Shown piece by piece: positions 1-51,302 of a stretch of 64,000 nt of DNA. Numbering within the stretch: the stretch's first letter is position 1; the number at the start of each line of letters is the position of its first letter. The notes under the pieces are model-generated. The model did not search any database, had not been told where the DNA came from, and was given only the letters and a program-made list of their open reading frames with translations. The position numbers and the translations under genes were made by a program. This DNA is from Hirundichthys speculiger (lineage: Eukaryota > Chordata > Actinopteri > Beloniformes > Exocoetidae): the NCBI GenBank assembly GCA_018398805.1, contig JAGFBZ010001970.1, positions 496,001-560,000 on the forward strand, read 5' to 3'.

Positions 1-1599
1 CAAATTGTTTAAATAAGCTTAAACTGCAGAAAAATGAAATTTTAAGTATTGTGTGGTGATGTGAGTTCTATGATGAAGATCTGGATGCTCTCTCATATGA
101 TGACATGCTTCAGGGGTTATTCAGTCAAATTTCTGCATACATTTTTATTTCCATGCTTGTGCAGATTTGTAACACCAATCTTAAATAGAAACCTGAAAAA
201 CCAGCTCTTAAACTATATAGTATAACGATACAGTGTTTTGACTAAAGTGACAAAGTTCCTCACATGGCTGCGCTCCGGGGAACTTTACACCTTCTAATAG
301 GTGGAATGAACTAAGCTGTCCACAAGCCAAAGCTGATCAAATCAGACCAGATTACCTTCTGCATCCTCTCTCAAACTGATCACATTCTTAGTAACGTGAC
401 AAAAGTGAATTATTCAGCTGTTGGTCTGAGAATGCGTTCACAGAAACTTAAGGTGAAGACAAACTAGATTGTTCTGTTAAGTCACGGTGATCTCCATTGT
501 GTCTGACACATGGCACGTCACACTGAAGTAGTTTTCCTCTCTCAACAATTACGATGTTTATGTACCTGCAGAGTCGAGAATGCTTTGTGCATGATTGTAA
601 TTTTCATATTTCAAATCCAATAAATAACCCCATCTTAAAACCTTTCACGTTCTATTTATATCTGTGTATAAACCTCTCTTTTTTTTCCATCTAAGAGGCA
701 TTTATTTTTGTCAGATGCATCTGCTTTCATTAGACTCAAATACACCAGAGTGCTTTCCCTCTCTTTGCTTTAGTTTTATCTCTCTCTGTGTCTCTTCCAA
801 GTAATGATACTTTCTATCACTCTAAAGTGTTTCAATCAGTCTCCTTGGTTTTAGAGAAATTGACTTCAAAGGCTTACAGCGGGTGAAAAATGTGGATTGA
901 ATTCTAACTTGGGATTCAATTCAAAAAAATCACCCTCAGCTAAGTCAGTCACAGAGCTGCGGGCGCCTCCACAGAAACCCTGATGAAGGTTACATTACAA
1001 AAATGGTCGGGTTTTACAAATAGATGCATGTCAAAACTACTTTACTCTTGTTCAGTCGACACCGAAGTGTGTGGCGTCCGTATCAGAACCGTCAGGTGTC
1101 GCATGAAGTCCGTGAGGATTTGTTTCCAAAATGTGAAGCATGGAGGTAATGAGACCACAACCGTTTTAATTTGGTTCATGGGAAAAAGTGAAGAGAGCTT
1201 CCACCGACTGTCTCTTTTTAGTGGAAACAATGATTGGTCCTTCAACAGCAGGAAAAAGAAATGTGTCTTAAGGCAAATTTGCCCCTGTCTTAAAGAAAGT
1301 AAATGTCTAAAACAGAATTTAGCAAAGGTCAAGTATTGTGATGCATTTCTGGTTTTTGTGCTTGGACACAGTTGTCTCTCTTGTTCATGGACACAAACAT
1401 AACCATGCACTGGTGGACTGTTCTGTCTCTTTTTCTCTCTTGAAATTGTCAAAAACCAGTGATCCAGCAGTTTTCTAAACAGGCAAGAAGGTCTGATCGT
1501 GGACTGATATGTGGGTCTGATAGTGGTGGTATGCCAAAGTAGGCAGTGCCACAGATGGGCTCATCAGTGTGTGATTGTAGAGACAATATTATGGATATA

Positions 1600-1860
1600 T
1601 ATATATATAAAAAAAAAAAAAACACAAAATGAAAGAAAATGTGCATTTGGTAGATTATTTCTTTGTCGTAACAATGCATCTTGGCAATACATGTTATACC
1701 TTTGGGAAGGCTGATTATTTCCCTTTTAAATGGTGCCACATTTGTGAAGAACATGCGTTTGTGGGATGTGCAGCAGAGCTCAGGAAGTGGGTTGCACCTA
1801 TGAAAGATTTGCCAGATCTTGCTGCACTGAAAGAGAAACATCTTTTGGCGAAGGCAGGGT
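1600..1860 (+). repeat. left arm of inverted duplicated repeat (unclassified)
   Basis: This segment is clearly related, at roughly three-quarters identity by eye, to the minus strand of 2755-2960. Shared blocks include GGTAGATTATT, GTAACAATGC, CTTGGCAA, GATTATTTC, GAACATGC and TTTGTGGGATG. Downstream (to about 2130) broken coding-like frames remain, such as PDLAALKEKHLLAKAG, suggesting a decayed protein-coding repeat. The family is not recognised. Confidence 0.6.
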
Positions 1861-2140
1861 GATGGTGAGGGGCGGTATTTCCCTCGCTGAGCTCGTCATC
1901 ACTAGGAGGCATTGTCACTGCAGAGAGATATTGAGATGAAATTCTGCAACCAGTGGCGATCCCATATCTCCACAGTCTGGGACCAGACTCTATCCTCCGA
2001 GATAGCAACGCTCGCTCCCACAGAGCGAGATTTATCAGAGACTACATCCAGAATTTGGGAGTGGAGAAGAGGGAATGGCTTGAAAAATGGGATGGCATCC
2101 CACAGTAGTGCGTGACCAGGATGGTGACGAGGATGAGGAG

Positions 2141-2584
2141 TAGAGCTGAGCGATTTTATCGATTCTGCTATATATATATATCGATATTTTATTGAGTATC
2201 GAGTATTGGTTTTTCAGCCATCGGTATCGATATTCTAAGCTTCTTTAAAAAATCCCGTGTCCCACCTTTAAAAGCTTGCAAGCAACAATTTGCACTGTTT
2301 AAATAAATGAAACTATTTTTCTCAACAAATCTTTTATTCATTTTGTCCAGAATTTGCAAGCTGCCTGTCAGCCATATAATGTGTAATTGATGCTTTCAGT
2401 TCAATTAATTCAAACAAAGTCAATGGAACACACACAAGATGTCACCAAAATCACTTTGTCCCTTTAAAATCTTTCAGAAAATGATGTAAATGTATTGTAA
2501 GATGAATATTGATATATATCGTATCGTGAGCCGAATATTGTGTATCGTATCGTATCGCAAGATTAGTGTATCGTTACAGCCCTA
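2141..2584. mobile_element. hAT-type MITE with perfect 8-bp TSD
   Basis: 444 bp, AT-rich, with TATCGATA-like motifs at both ends. The ends are TAGAGCTG and CAGCCCTA, a near-perfect terminal inverted repeat. It is flanked by the direct repeat ATGAGGAG at 2133-2140 and 2585-2592. An 8-bp duplication with TAGGGCTG-like ends indicates the hAT superfamily. It has no coding capacity. Confidence 0.85.
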
Positions 2585-2754
2585 ATGAGGAGGCGGTACC
2601 AGGATGTAGTGGCCATGTACGGTTCTTACACATGCTACCGAGGCTCCTGTTTGATAAATTAATATATTTAAATTATCATAATGCTAATATGTATTGTTTC
2701 TTGAGACTCTAATCATCCAATCCAACAAACAAGATCAAAAAAAAAAAAAAAAAA

Positions 2755-2960
2755 GAAGCTCTTTGGCATTGGCAGAGAAGATTTGGCAAATTTTTCACAT
2801 GTGTAACCTCGTATACTCAGCTCTGCTGCTCATCCCACAAATGCATGTTCCTTACAAATGTTTGAAAGTGAAATAATCAGGTTTCCCGGTGGTCGAAGAT
2901 TTGTTGCCAAGAAGCATTGTTACAACAAAAAGAATAATCTACCAAACACAAATTTCCTTC
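2755..2960 (-). repeat. right arm of inverted duplicated repeat (unclassified)
   Basis: The reverse complement aligns with 1630-1850. The same peptide piece appears in both arms when each is read antisense (KIWQIFHRCN in one, KIWQIFHMCN in the other). The arms face each other across about 900 bp, which includes the hAT MITE at 2141-2584. Confidence 0.6.
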
Positions 2961-5012
2961 CTTTTTGTACTCAGTTTATATAATAGAAATAGTGTGTATA
3001 AAATGGTGTATTAGAACCCCAGAACCAGAGATGGAGATAAAAGTCTCATAAGTAAAGATGAATTGTGGCCAAAACGCAGAATACAGAAGAAAGGCATTAC
3101 AAATGAAACCAACCAAAGGGACTCCAAAAAATTAGTGGCAAAGAAATAATAGCAGAAAATAATTGGAACAAGGAGCGAGCTGGCAGGGAAGTGGCGGGGT
3201 TGACAACCTTGCAAAGAACAGAGGAAACCAAGAGGAAAAACAACTGAGGCAAGTAGATGAACAATAGGCGGTGGCAGCGAGCGAAGACCAGGTGTAAAAC
3301 GAGGCAGGGACCGTTAGCAGGAACGAACTAAACGGACTGAACAAGAAAACAAGCTCTACAATATCAAACAGGAAATTAGGCTAACCAAGGTGTCACAAGG
3401 AAATGTGTTGCAAAGTTAAAAACAGAAATAAAGTAAACTCAGTGGAGAAGACGCGTCCTGCTGAAATACTTTAAACTGTGTTGGATGTCACGAAGAAAAA
3501 GCACAAATGGAGCAAATCCATTTTATTTTCCATGAGTCTGGGTTGAGTTGTTACAGATAATTCAGTCCAGAACAAAGTGGATGACAAAGCAACTGATCTT
3601 TACCACTGTTTCTGATTTAAACAAAAAAAAAAATACCAGGATTAAAATACAAAGAGAAAAAATGAGATGTGGATAAACCATCACCTACAAGAACAGAATG
3701 ATAATCTTTTATTTCAGCTAAATAAAAAGGTAACATGTTGTTATGATAACAGCCCAGAACTGAACTCACTAATCTTCTGAACCATTAAGTCACATTAGAA
3801 ACACTACAATTTAATCCTTCATTAGTAACTTTAATTGCATTTGTTAGCCATGTAATGACTTAAATCCTGTTTTCTTCTGACACCCACATACATGCAGCTT
3901 GCGGCCTCTTCTTTCTCTACTTGTCAACCTCCATAAACATAGAAGAGTGTTCAGGAAAAGGCCCTTTTTACTACATTTCTTTGAAAAATGGATTATCAAG
4001 TTAATGGAAACTGCTCAATAAATGCTGCAGTGAGGAATGCTTCCCACCTAATTGAATTAGGGTTTTCATTTCTGTGATTTCTCTGTTTGTTTTTGGCAGC
4101 TGCCATCTGTTTGCCTGGGACCGGCTCTATTAATAAGCTATTCAGATTGAGAAAAGGGCTTTATTCTAGCAACTGTTTCTCAGCTCTCCCCTCTCTTTCT
4201 CTCTGTCTCTCCCTCTCTCCATCTTTCTCGCTTCCTCTTTCGCTCAAATGATTGTCATGGAAATCATCAGAGGTGCCAAACTGCAGACAAAAGAAAGCGC
4301 TTTAACACACACCTGAGCCAAAAAGAACAGAACTGCGGTCTAATTATGATGGGAACAATTAAGACTGTGCATATTTATTGACAGGGGACTTCACACAAGA
4401 GCATATGCTCATGAATAACAAAAAATTAAAAAAAAAAAAAAGGAGGCAGGGTTGGGGTGAAGGGCTGGTGGTGTTGAATCTGGTTTTCTAGATGATGATG
4501 TTACTGGAAAAAAAAAAAAGAAAAAAGTGTTTTAGTGCCAGACAAAAAGTACTCCTGCATTTACAACAAACATCTTACTGTGATTTTATTGACAGATGTT
4601 GTGTTCGCCTGCGACTGAGTATGATTATTTATTATTTTACAGATTGTGAAGGAGAAAAAAAAACTGAAGTGTGCTTGTCATCAACCAACATAAACCCTAA
4701 CTCCCTCTTTTTTCAGCCCTTCCTGTCGACAGCTACAGTTTCCTTTCAGTGCTCCAAGAACAAGAAAGTCCAATCTGGGCTTTGCTCTGTATTCTGATCA
4801 CACACCTCTCTCCTCCAGTAATACAAGTCTACTTTAAAATTCATAACTACATTTGGAAAGAATAAAAGGGTGCCCTGATGGAATATTTCCAAGGAGCTTA
4901 CTTGAGCGAAAATACAATTCGCTTTGGCATATTTAATAACCCTAACCCGGTTTTAAAGACATGCAGCAGTAATAACAATTTAAAAAAAAATACTGGCGAC
5001 TGAAAAAAAGGA

Positions 5013-5017
<5 letters not shown>

Positions 5018-5085
<68 letters not shown>
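5018..5085. repeat. (TA)34 microsatellite
   Basis: About 68 bp of uninterrupted TA. It produces spurious Ile/Tyr ORFs on the minus strand. Confidence 0.98.
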
Positions 5086-5091
<6 letters not shown>

Positions 5092-7100
5092 TGCTTTAGC
5101 ATGAAATGGGCAGCTGTAATTCCTGCCTCGGGAGGACGAGAGAAAAAAAGTGAGGAAAATAGGGGAGGGTGAAGGAGGGGATGAAGGAGACAAAAGATGG
5201 GGAGAAGCCTTGTCAAAGTTGGAAAAGAGTCAGCTCAAGTCTCCTCTCATTTTCTGCTGTGCTTTTCCTCTCCTCTTCTGCCTGCGAGGCAATTTGGGTT
5301 GAATCAAACAACCCAGATTGATTAAGCTTGGATGAATGACTTTCCAGTGACACAGGATTCAGCGGCAGCCTCGGCCCATCCCTCTGCTCATATTTGACAT
5401 GCTTATTGAGGAGTTGATGGGAGAGTGATGGCGCAGTTTGTTCCTTTGGATGCTGTGTGAGGTTTGAAACCCTCGCACTGTAAGGGTGCTGCTGTTTTCT
5501 TAACAGTCCTATTTGAGTCCTGTTTTAATTTGAATGACTCTTGGGAAGAAAAGCATAATGAATGAATGTGAAAGGATAGATAACCAGCCTGAATAGGAAC
5601 TGCTCTTCTTGAGCCTGCTAATCTCTTGACCTCCTTCCTCTTTTTAAGTCCGTCGGTTTGTATGTGTGTGTGTTTTTCTATTGTTGTTTGTTTTGTTTTT
5701 TAAGGGAGGTGAGGGTTAGAGTTATGAATATGGTGGGATGTCCTGTTCTGAATTTGCTCAGGACCAATCAAAGCTTCTGTGCTCTCTGTCCCTATGTTCC
5801 TCTGCACATCAGAGCTGGCTTTGTGAGTCTTCAGTTTGGATACATAGAGACCCCTGCTGGCTCTAAAAGTGCATTCCTGTTGGGCAGCACTGAGATTTCA
5901 TCTTATTTCAGTACTTTACTGCCACCTTCCTGCTGATACAAAGGAACATAAAAGAAACCCAATGTTGATGCATTTCGTATGGTTTGCTGTCATTCACAGT
6001 TCTGGACTGAGATAGAGCAGTCACAACTCTTAAACTCTTAAACCCTCATGTGTGATGGTGTTTTTATTTGTTTTCCTGTCTGAATTGTATAACATACTGG
6101 TCTCATTCTGACTGGTACAGAATTGTACAAAAAGATAAAACAGGTAGGAACTCCTGAACGAAGTTCAGATCTGATTCAGAGCTTCCAAACACACATGCTT
6201 GAAGTGACTGCTTCCTAATGAGGCTCGAACCAGCCAGATATTTGCTTCCTTTTATCATCAGCACAACAAATGTTTAATGAGTGTGCTCAGTAAGGACGTG
6301 ATAAACTAGAACTGTGTCTTGTTCTGGTCTGTTAGTGTGACATAAATGAAGATCAGACCACATTTGAAAACTAGTTCACACTTTTTCCTCACGAATGTAA
6401 CTCACCTGAAACCTTTAGCCACAATATCCTTTAGACGCACTGTGTAATGTTGTAGTTTAATCTGCCAGATTGCTGTTATAAATACATTAGTTGTAAAGGC
6501 TCTTTTAGGTGGGAATCATTTTAATGCCAGAATGTTCTGTAAGCTTAATCATAAAACAAATGTATACTTTAAAAGATCATCAGATAATAGAAAATGATTT
6601 TGTGTGTGTGAGATGATTAAAACAGACCATTTCAAAAAGGTTCATGTTTCACAGTGACTTTACCATAACAGGATCATCACAGATAACAGCTAAACACAAC
6701 ACAATCAGTAAGTGTCTGCCGTAGTGTGAACATCAGATTTAACGCTGGCAGTTGGTGATTTATACTCACTTTGAGAAAGCTCTGATAGAGACGAAAGCTG
6801 TAGAAATGACGCCATTTCATAAACTGGACAAGTGTCCAGTTTAAGGCTGTACCCGGTGTAGGCAATTAGCTATGATAACATGATAATATTGCCATTTATA
6901 AATGGCAAATCAACTGTAAAGCCTTTCCATTCAAAAAAAAAAAAAAGTAAAAGAACAAATCCACCATTGTCAGTTTGTGTTACAAAGAATTTCACTCAAT
7001 GCAAATTATTAAGTGCAAATGTGATTATTTTTTCATCAGGTTTTAGAACCTCACAACTGGAGCTTTTTACTGAAAACAGAAGGTATTTAGCAAATAACAG

Positions 7101-7480
7101 CAGTGATTCCCAAAGTGTGGGCCGCGGCCCCCTGGTGTGCCGTCACAGTACTGCAGGTGGGCCGTGAGAGGTCATTAAAATGAAACAAATATCTTTTAAA
7201 TCCTCGAACTTTTTAAAATATGTTTTTAATTACTGTAAAATATTAACAACATGATTTAAAAACATTAAGAAGTAACAAAACAAACCAGTTAAGTGTTATA
7301 CTACCGTCATCTTAACTTAGTATGACAAGTGTCACATTATTTGTTGACCCCTTACATTAATATCAGAACATAGCTTCTAGTCCTGAATGTTGATCATAGT
7401 TGTGATTAAAGGTTTCGGTGGGCCGCGGAGATTTTTCACATTTCAAATTGGGCCTTGGTATTCTGAAGTTTGGGGAGAGG
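7101..7480 (+). mobile_element. degraded hAT-like non-autonomous element, copy A
   Basis: Begins CAGTGATTCCCAAAGTG and ends near AAGTTTGGGGAG, a decayed inverted counterpart. The interior is shared with 23921-24300 (same strand), for example ATGACAAGTGTCAC and AACATAGCTTCTAGTCCTG, and with the minus strand at 17395-17594. CAGTGnTTCnCAAA ends are typical of Charlie-like hAT elements. No clean TSD was seen. Confidence 0.65.
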
Positions 7481-8386
7481 AAAAGAGGGAAACACCAGAA
7501 CACCACCTTCAGTTTGATCTCATTTTTACATTTCCTGTCCTTGCCAGCGGTTGACCAAAGTATGCTGCTCTTTACTTTTGTGTCTTCCCAAGAAGAACAA
7601 GCTGTTCATAGAGTAAACTGAACAAAACAGGATAGAAAATAAATGAGTAAATGTTAAACCCATTGATTATTATTATAGATTTGTATTCCATCATAGCTAC
7701 ATCAGCGTACAGTTGACCCAAACTATCCGTTATTGACCGATATGCCAGAGGAAACACGTTGTGGCGATGCAGCATGAACAGAAGCAGACTGAAAATAAAG
7801 CTGTGCATCCAAAAATAACTCTGGATTTATGAGGCAAACTAAACATGTGACACGTTTAGATACTGTTGAGTTTGCACAGTATTAGATCAAGCCTGAACCT
7901 TAAGAGACCGTTGGCCTCACTGATTTGCATCTGCTCTCATGCCTTATCTTAAAAAAGATAAGAAAAGACAAAACAGAAGGGAGAGCGAGAGGACCATGTC
8001 TTCTATCTGGAGGAACGTTTTCTCTTTGAACATTTTCTCCAACTCTAGTCATATTTTCATGCGTCTTTTCTCCCCCTTCATCTCCTGCTAAAGTGCCCTT
8101 CCATTTTTGTTAATCAAAATATATTCACACAATCTCTTCCTCCTCTCCAGCAGGATCAGAGAGGCTGATTGGCAATTTCAGCAGCAAAAAAAACATAGTT
8201 CAGTGGAAAAGAGATGGATTCAGCTAAACTGAGACCTCCCTGCTGTTACCATGGCAACGCTTCAACAAGAGGAGAGAAAGAAATGAAAAGGGAGGGAGAT
8301 TTGATCAAATGTGAGCACTCCATTTGGATTTGTTATGCAACTCAGGTTGTTATAACAAGACTCTCTTGTATGTATTTGTTGTCAGT

Positions 8387-8423
8387 GCACACACACACAC
8401 ACACACGTGCGCGCACACACGCG
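8387..8423. repeat. (CA)n with alternating purine-pyrimidine GTGCGCGC core
   Basis: (CA)n, then GTGCGCGC, then CACACACGCG. It is a short alternating tract that could form Z-DNA. Confidence 0.85.
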
Positions 8424-9009
8424 GAAATTTGCGCGCTTAAAAGCAAATGCAGGCACAAAGACTGACACAGCATCTGCTTCTCGCTGATAACGCCGTCTAA
8501 TAGCAGTAAAAGCATGTGAGAGAGCACTCTTTGCTTGCTCCATTTACAATGGCCGGCAGTAGGCCTGTTTCCATCACACACCCTGCTGACTTAAGCATCT
8601 CATCATCATCATCACCATCATCTCTGCTCTGTCCGTTCTACAGATCTGCCTGGACTTAATAAAACTGTCAGACCCCCAACTGGGCCTGTTAAATAAAGAT
8701 AGCATGAAGGCGATATCAGCTGCTTGAAGTAGCTCAGAGGAGCGACTCATTAGAGATAATAAGATATAAAAGTTGCCGTGGAATAAGCAGTGCCTTAGAT
8801 AATGCTTGGGACTTTGATTGCAGCTCTTTAGATAGACAGATAAGCCCCACAGGCATGAAAAGAACATTCAAACTCCAGACCCAAAGACCCCAGTCAAGAT
8901 CTGAAGCGTCAGTTGAACGGTATGTGTCTTCAGTCGACGTTTCCTTTTAAGAGATGCAAATGAATGAAGTGGAGAGGCTTCTGAGTCAAGAAAAATGAAA
9001 AGCAAGCAA

Positions 9010-10332
9010 CAAAAGTTAGCAAAGTTTATTACATGTTTATATACAAACAACCGTGCAAGGCACACCTTTGTTTAAATAAGAATATACAATACATTTTATT
9101 CTTGAAGAAGACACCTTTTAGTTCTGAAATATATATTAATACAAGTCTGTATGGTGTTAGGAGAGCAAAAAAAGGCCCCAAATTGCAAGGTATTCAGTCA
9201 ACGCAGGCACAAAAGAAATAAATGATGACACACGTTCTGATGTAAACAACATGGTTCATATGGAATTTAAACTAACACAATTGTGTTTAAACTGTCTCTG
9301 ATGAAAGGTTGTTGTCCTCTTTGCTGAATGCACTTTCTAAGCAAACTGTACCTTGTCACCTTTAAGTAAAAAAAAAAAAAAAAAAGTGAAAAGACACGAA
9401 ATCTAATTGTTTACTCAAATTAAGGTTTTAAACAAAATTAGGCCAAACCTATTAGAATTATTGGGACAATCAGGAAAGTGATGGTCTTTTTCATGATGAT
9501 CTATTTTATCACAAGTACATGACAATAAAAATCATTTTATATATCTGTTATTCATGATAAGTCACAGATTATGAAAATAGTTAATACAGGGAAACTAAAT
9601 AAAATAAGTTGTTTAGCTGCAATGAAAACACTTCCATCATCTTAAAAAAGACCTTTCTTTCTTTGGGCAAACACAACTGAACTGTCTTCATAAACAGGGC
9701 GTTATTATGGTCGTACATTGTTCAGTACAGATGATTGACTGTGTGGGAATCAGTCCGAGTTATCCTGTCACTCCACTGAAGCTGCTTTTGTCAAGAAAAA
9801 AACGTTAGTCCAACATCAATCAGGACATTTGTTCAATAACTTCGGCTTTGTCTGCATACAGCACAGAAAGCAGAGACGGAAAGATGAAAGGAAAGGATGA
9901 CAACGGCCTGCTGTGACTCATGAAATAAAACTGAACTAAAAGGGTGAAAAAAACAAAAAAAAAGTAGTTGGGGCTTCAAGCTCAGAAACACTAAGATACA
10001 GGTTGTCGTATTCGTACAGTTTTCCATCATGAAAGTGTCATGACCTACTCAGACAGCTGTGACAGATGTCAGACCCCTCAGGTGGCTACCAACTTGCACC
10101 AGCAGCAAAAAAAAAAAAAAAAAAACCTTTTTACCTTTCAACTACCAAATTCAACAAACGTTCATCATTGTTGCAGCTGTCTGACCGAAGATGATACGTT
10201 TTAGAGGACGAGGAAGGCTGCAAAGAAAGGCCTTGTCAGCATCATTTCCTGGACTCCACCGTCAGGAATCCTCCGGGGCTGCACGTTTTCCTTGAATATT
10301 CCTACCGTGATGCTCTGCATGGCTGGCCTTCA
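9010..10332 (-). other. snta1: probable 3' UTR of snta1
   Basis: Non-coding sequence following the TGA, running to the first good polyadenylation signals on the minus strand. It has two A-runs on the plus strand (9369-9385 and 10108-10125), which are T-runs in the transcript. The extent is inferred only from the signals at 9025-9100. Confidence 0.5.
9025..9100 (-). terminator. two candidate poly(A) signals for snta1
   Basis: AATAAA on the minus strand at 9095-9100 and again at 9025-9030. Both are followed by GT/T-rich sequence suitable as downstream elements. They are the first such hexamers seen below the stop codon, so they are the likeliest 3' end. Which one is used cannot be told from sequence. 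Confidence 0.5.
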
Positions 10333-49224
<38,892 letters not shown>

Positions 49225-49306
49225 GTTCAACGCATTCCTGGAATAACTCTAGACGGGCTGGCAGCCCTGTGAGGAGGGGGTGGAGGGCTGGGGTAGGGGG
49301 CATGCA

Positions 49307-49343
<37 letters not shown>
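49225..49343 (-). promoter_or_regulatory. snta1: snta1 5' UTR / promoter-proximal region
   Basis: Sequence just upstream of the start codon. It continues the G/C-rich stretch of exon 1 for about 60 bp, then passes into a purine-rich block (49271-49300) and a (CA)n tract. No clear TATA box was seen. The transcription start is not visible. Non-coding upstream exons cannot be excluded. Confidence 0.4.
49308..49343. repeat. (CA)18 microsatellite next to snta1 start
   Basis: About 36 bp of uninterrupted CA starting 84 bp upstream of the initiator ATG. It probably lies in the 5' UTR or core promoter. Confidence 0.95.
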
Positions 49344-49345
<2 letters not shown>

Positions 49346-49599
49346 GTGTCTTTCACTCCACTTTCTCCGCCTCCAAAGTGCTTTATCCAGTAGTAAGAAG
49401 TAAAGTTAATTGAGGGTGATGCGATTAGCAACGGTGTTGACACACGCTCTCAAAGTTCAAAGGGCTTCTTGTTGAGTTCATCCATTGATCAACTGTGTGT
49501 GGTTGGGTCACACATTCGTATATTTATTTATTTATTTATTTCAAATGCATTGAGTAACCCAGCTTTTGATCACAGATCTAATTTTCAATGTCCCCCACA

Positions 49600-49628
49600 G
49601 ACACACACACACACACACAGACACACAA
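49600..49628. repeat. (CA)n microsatellite
   Basis: Short (CA)n with one GA interruption, 380 bp upstream of the snta1 start. Confidence 0.9.
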
Positions 49629-49853
49629 ACAAAGCACTGGAAACATGTGCCCAGATATTCTGTTCACATTAACAGAAGATCAGCAGTCAAAAGGACCATT
49701 ATGATGATCCTTAAGGCTGGTTAGCCCAAAGCTGGTGTTCATATGTCCCCAAATCATTTGGCAGAAGAAAGTGTGAGAAATAGAATCAATACAGGTCAAA
49801 GACTAAAAGCCAAGAACCTGACAGGGAATTTTAAGAGTGTAGGAAAATGCTTG

Positions 49854-49884
<31 letters not shown>

Positions 49885-50212
49885 GTCAGGAAGTTTGTGG
49901 TTGTTACTCCTTGAAGTTTTCAGTAATCAAATGGATTTTTTATAACACAGAATGTGATTCAGTCAGGACTATGTCCAAAACAAAAACAATTCAATTAACC
50001 GCTGAATATATTTGTTCACATTTAATCATTATGACATACTTAGAACTGAATTCTATTGCAATCTGCACAAATACTGGCTCACACAAAACCTCAGGTTTCA
50101 GGTTTTTTCCTTTTAATCATCTGAAGACTAAATGCCATGATCCATGAAAATAAATATGAAACTGACATGTAAGGAGCTAAGATTTCAGCTGTAATAAGCC
50201 ATGACTGAGCCG

Positions 50213-50289
50213 TTTGGTCTCTACTCCATGTAGAGACCAAATTTGGTCTCTTATCCATGTATCCATGGTCTCGTGGATTCATGGATAAG
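50213..50289. repeat. paired inverted repeats sharing TTTGGTCTC
   Basis: 11-bp stem TTTGGTCTCTA (50213-50223) pairs perfectly with 50231-50241 across 7 nt. A second inverted pair CTTATCCATG (50250-50259) and CATGGATAAG (50280-50289) follows. TTTGGTCTC occurs a third time at 50242-50250. Confidence 0.8.
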
Positions 50290-51119
50290 GCGTGATCTAT
50301 CACAGTGAGATTCAGAAGACGTACACTTAATTGCACAGAGTTGAGAACATACATGAGTCACTGATACAAGCTGATGAGGCTCTGCACAATTGCAATATCC
50401 TTTTCATCTGCAAGTAATTTCCCAGGCCTTTGGCCGTGTGTGTGACAGGCACGGTTGCATCTGCTTCACAGCAGGTGAAATAGCAAGGAAGTTCCAGCAC
50501 TCAAATTTAGAAAACAAACACTCTTTTGGGTGGGCTGATGGGGGGCAATTACTCCCTTGATAGAGGAAACACATTTAGAGCACAGGCTGGACATTGCTTT
50601 CAGCCTATCCTGATGGTTTAAAGATGCACACTGGTAATAGTAACTTTATAACACAAAAGCACCAAACTTTGATCACTGTGTTTGAAATTGGCTTATCTTT
50701 ATTATACTTTATATCATTCAGTAATTATCTTTATTAATTGAGTTAAAGTCAAGCAACCACTGACCACAATTTTAAGGTTGTGTTCTAAATATTCAAGTGT
50801 TGACTGGTACCTAGTATATTGTCTCCCTCTAGTGGTTGTATGGTTCTATTACCTCAACACTGGCAAAATATTAATTCCACAAATCACTTTATAGAAATCT
50901 GATCCTCACCATGTCTCAAAATTAGGCAAATACAAGCACCAGCTTATAAATTACTATATATAAGACATTTATTTGTTAGATAAGACTTTTATTTGTCATT
51001 ATTTAACATTAATAATACTAAAAATGTCAAAATGCAGAAGCACTGGGTAAAAAACTATCACTATATTTCAGAAGCTCACAACTACCATTACCAACAATAA
51101 CTAAAAGTTAGTTTTCTAA

Positions 51120-51302
51120 CATTACATGTTTCTCACATTGTTGTGGAGGAATTTCTGATCCACTCTTCTTTGTAAATTGCTAATTAATTTCTTAAGGTTT
51201 TTGTGCACTCTGTCTCCTCACATCCTGTTGTTGTATTTCAGTCAGGTTGCATTCTGGGCTTCAACTGGGCTATTGAAACACCTCGATTCTTTTACTCTGC
51301 AG
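51120..51302 (-). mobile_element. Tc1/mariner relic, part 1
   Basis: Antisense resemblance to Tc1-like transposase DNA, for example the stretch around CTGGGCTTCAACTGGGCTAT that corresponds to the catalytic C-terminal region. It is strongly decayed and continues after the MITE at 51766. Confidence 0.45.

Larger units (their letters stand above)
1..9009. other. intergenic sequence downstream of snta1
   Basis: No gene can be supported here. The open frames are short, unrelated to known families, or fall in low-complexity DNA. The stretch 4020-4400 is rich in homeodomain- and POU-like motifs (AATTA, AGCATATGCT). It also has a CT-rich tract (about 4185-4245). Recognisable repeats are listed separately. 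Confidence 0.6.

Noticed and set aside
983..1402. 139-codon plus-strand ORF
   Set aside because: No recognisable domain, the opposite strand is open over almost the same span, and no splice or promoter context is seen. Most likely chance.
4942..5216. Minus-strand ORFs with long Ile-Tyr runs
   Set aside because: Translation of the (TA)n microsatellite.
49225..49230. TTG-AAC upstream of the ATG as an alternative N-terminus of snta1
   Set aside because: TTG is an unlikely vertebrate start, and the ATG six bases on has a good Kozak context.
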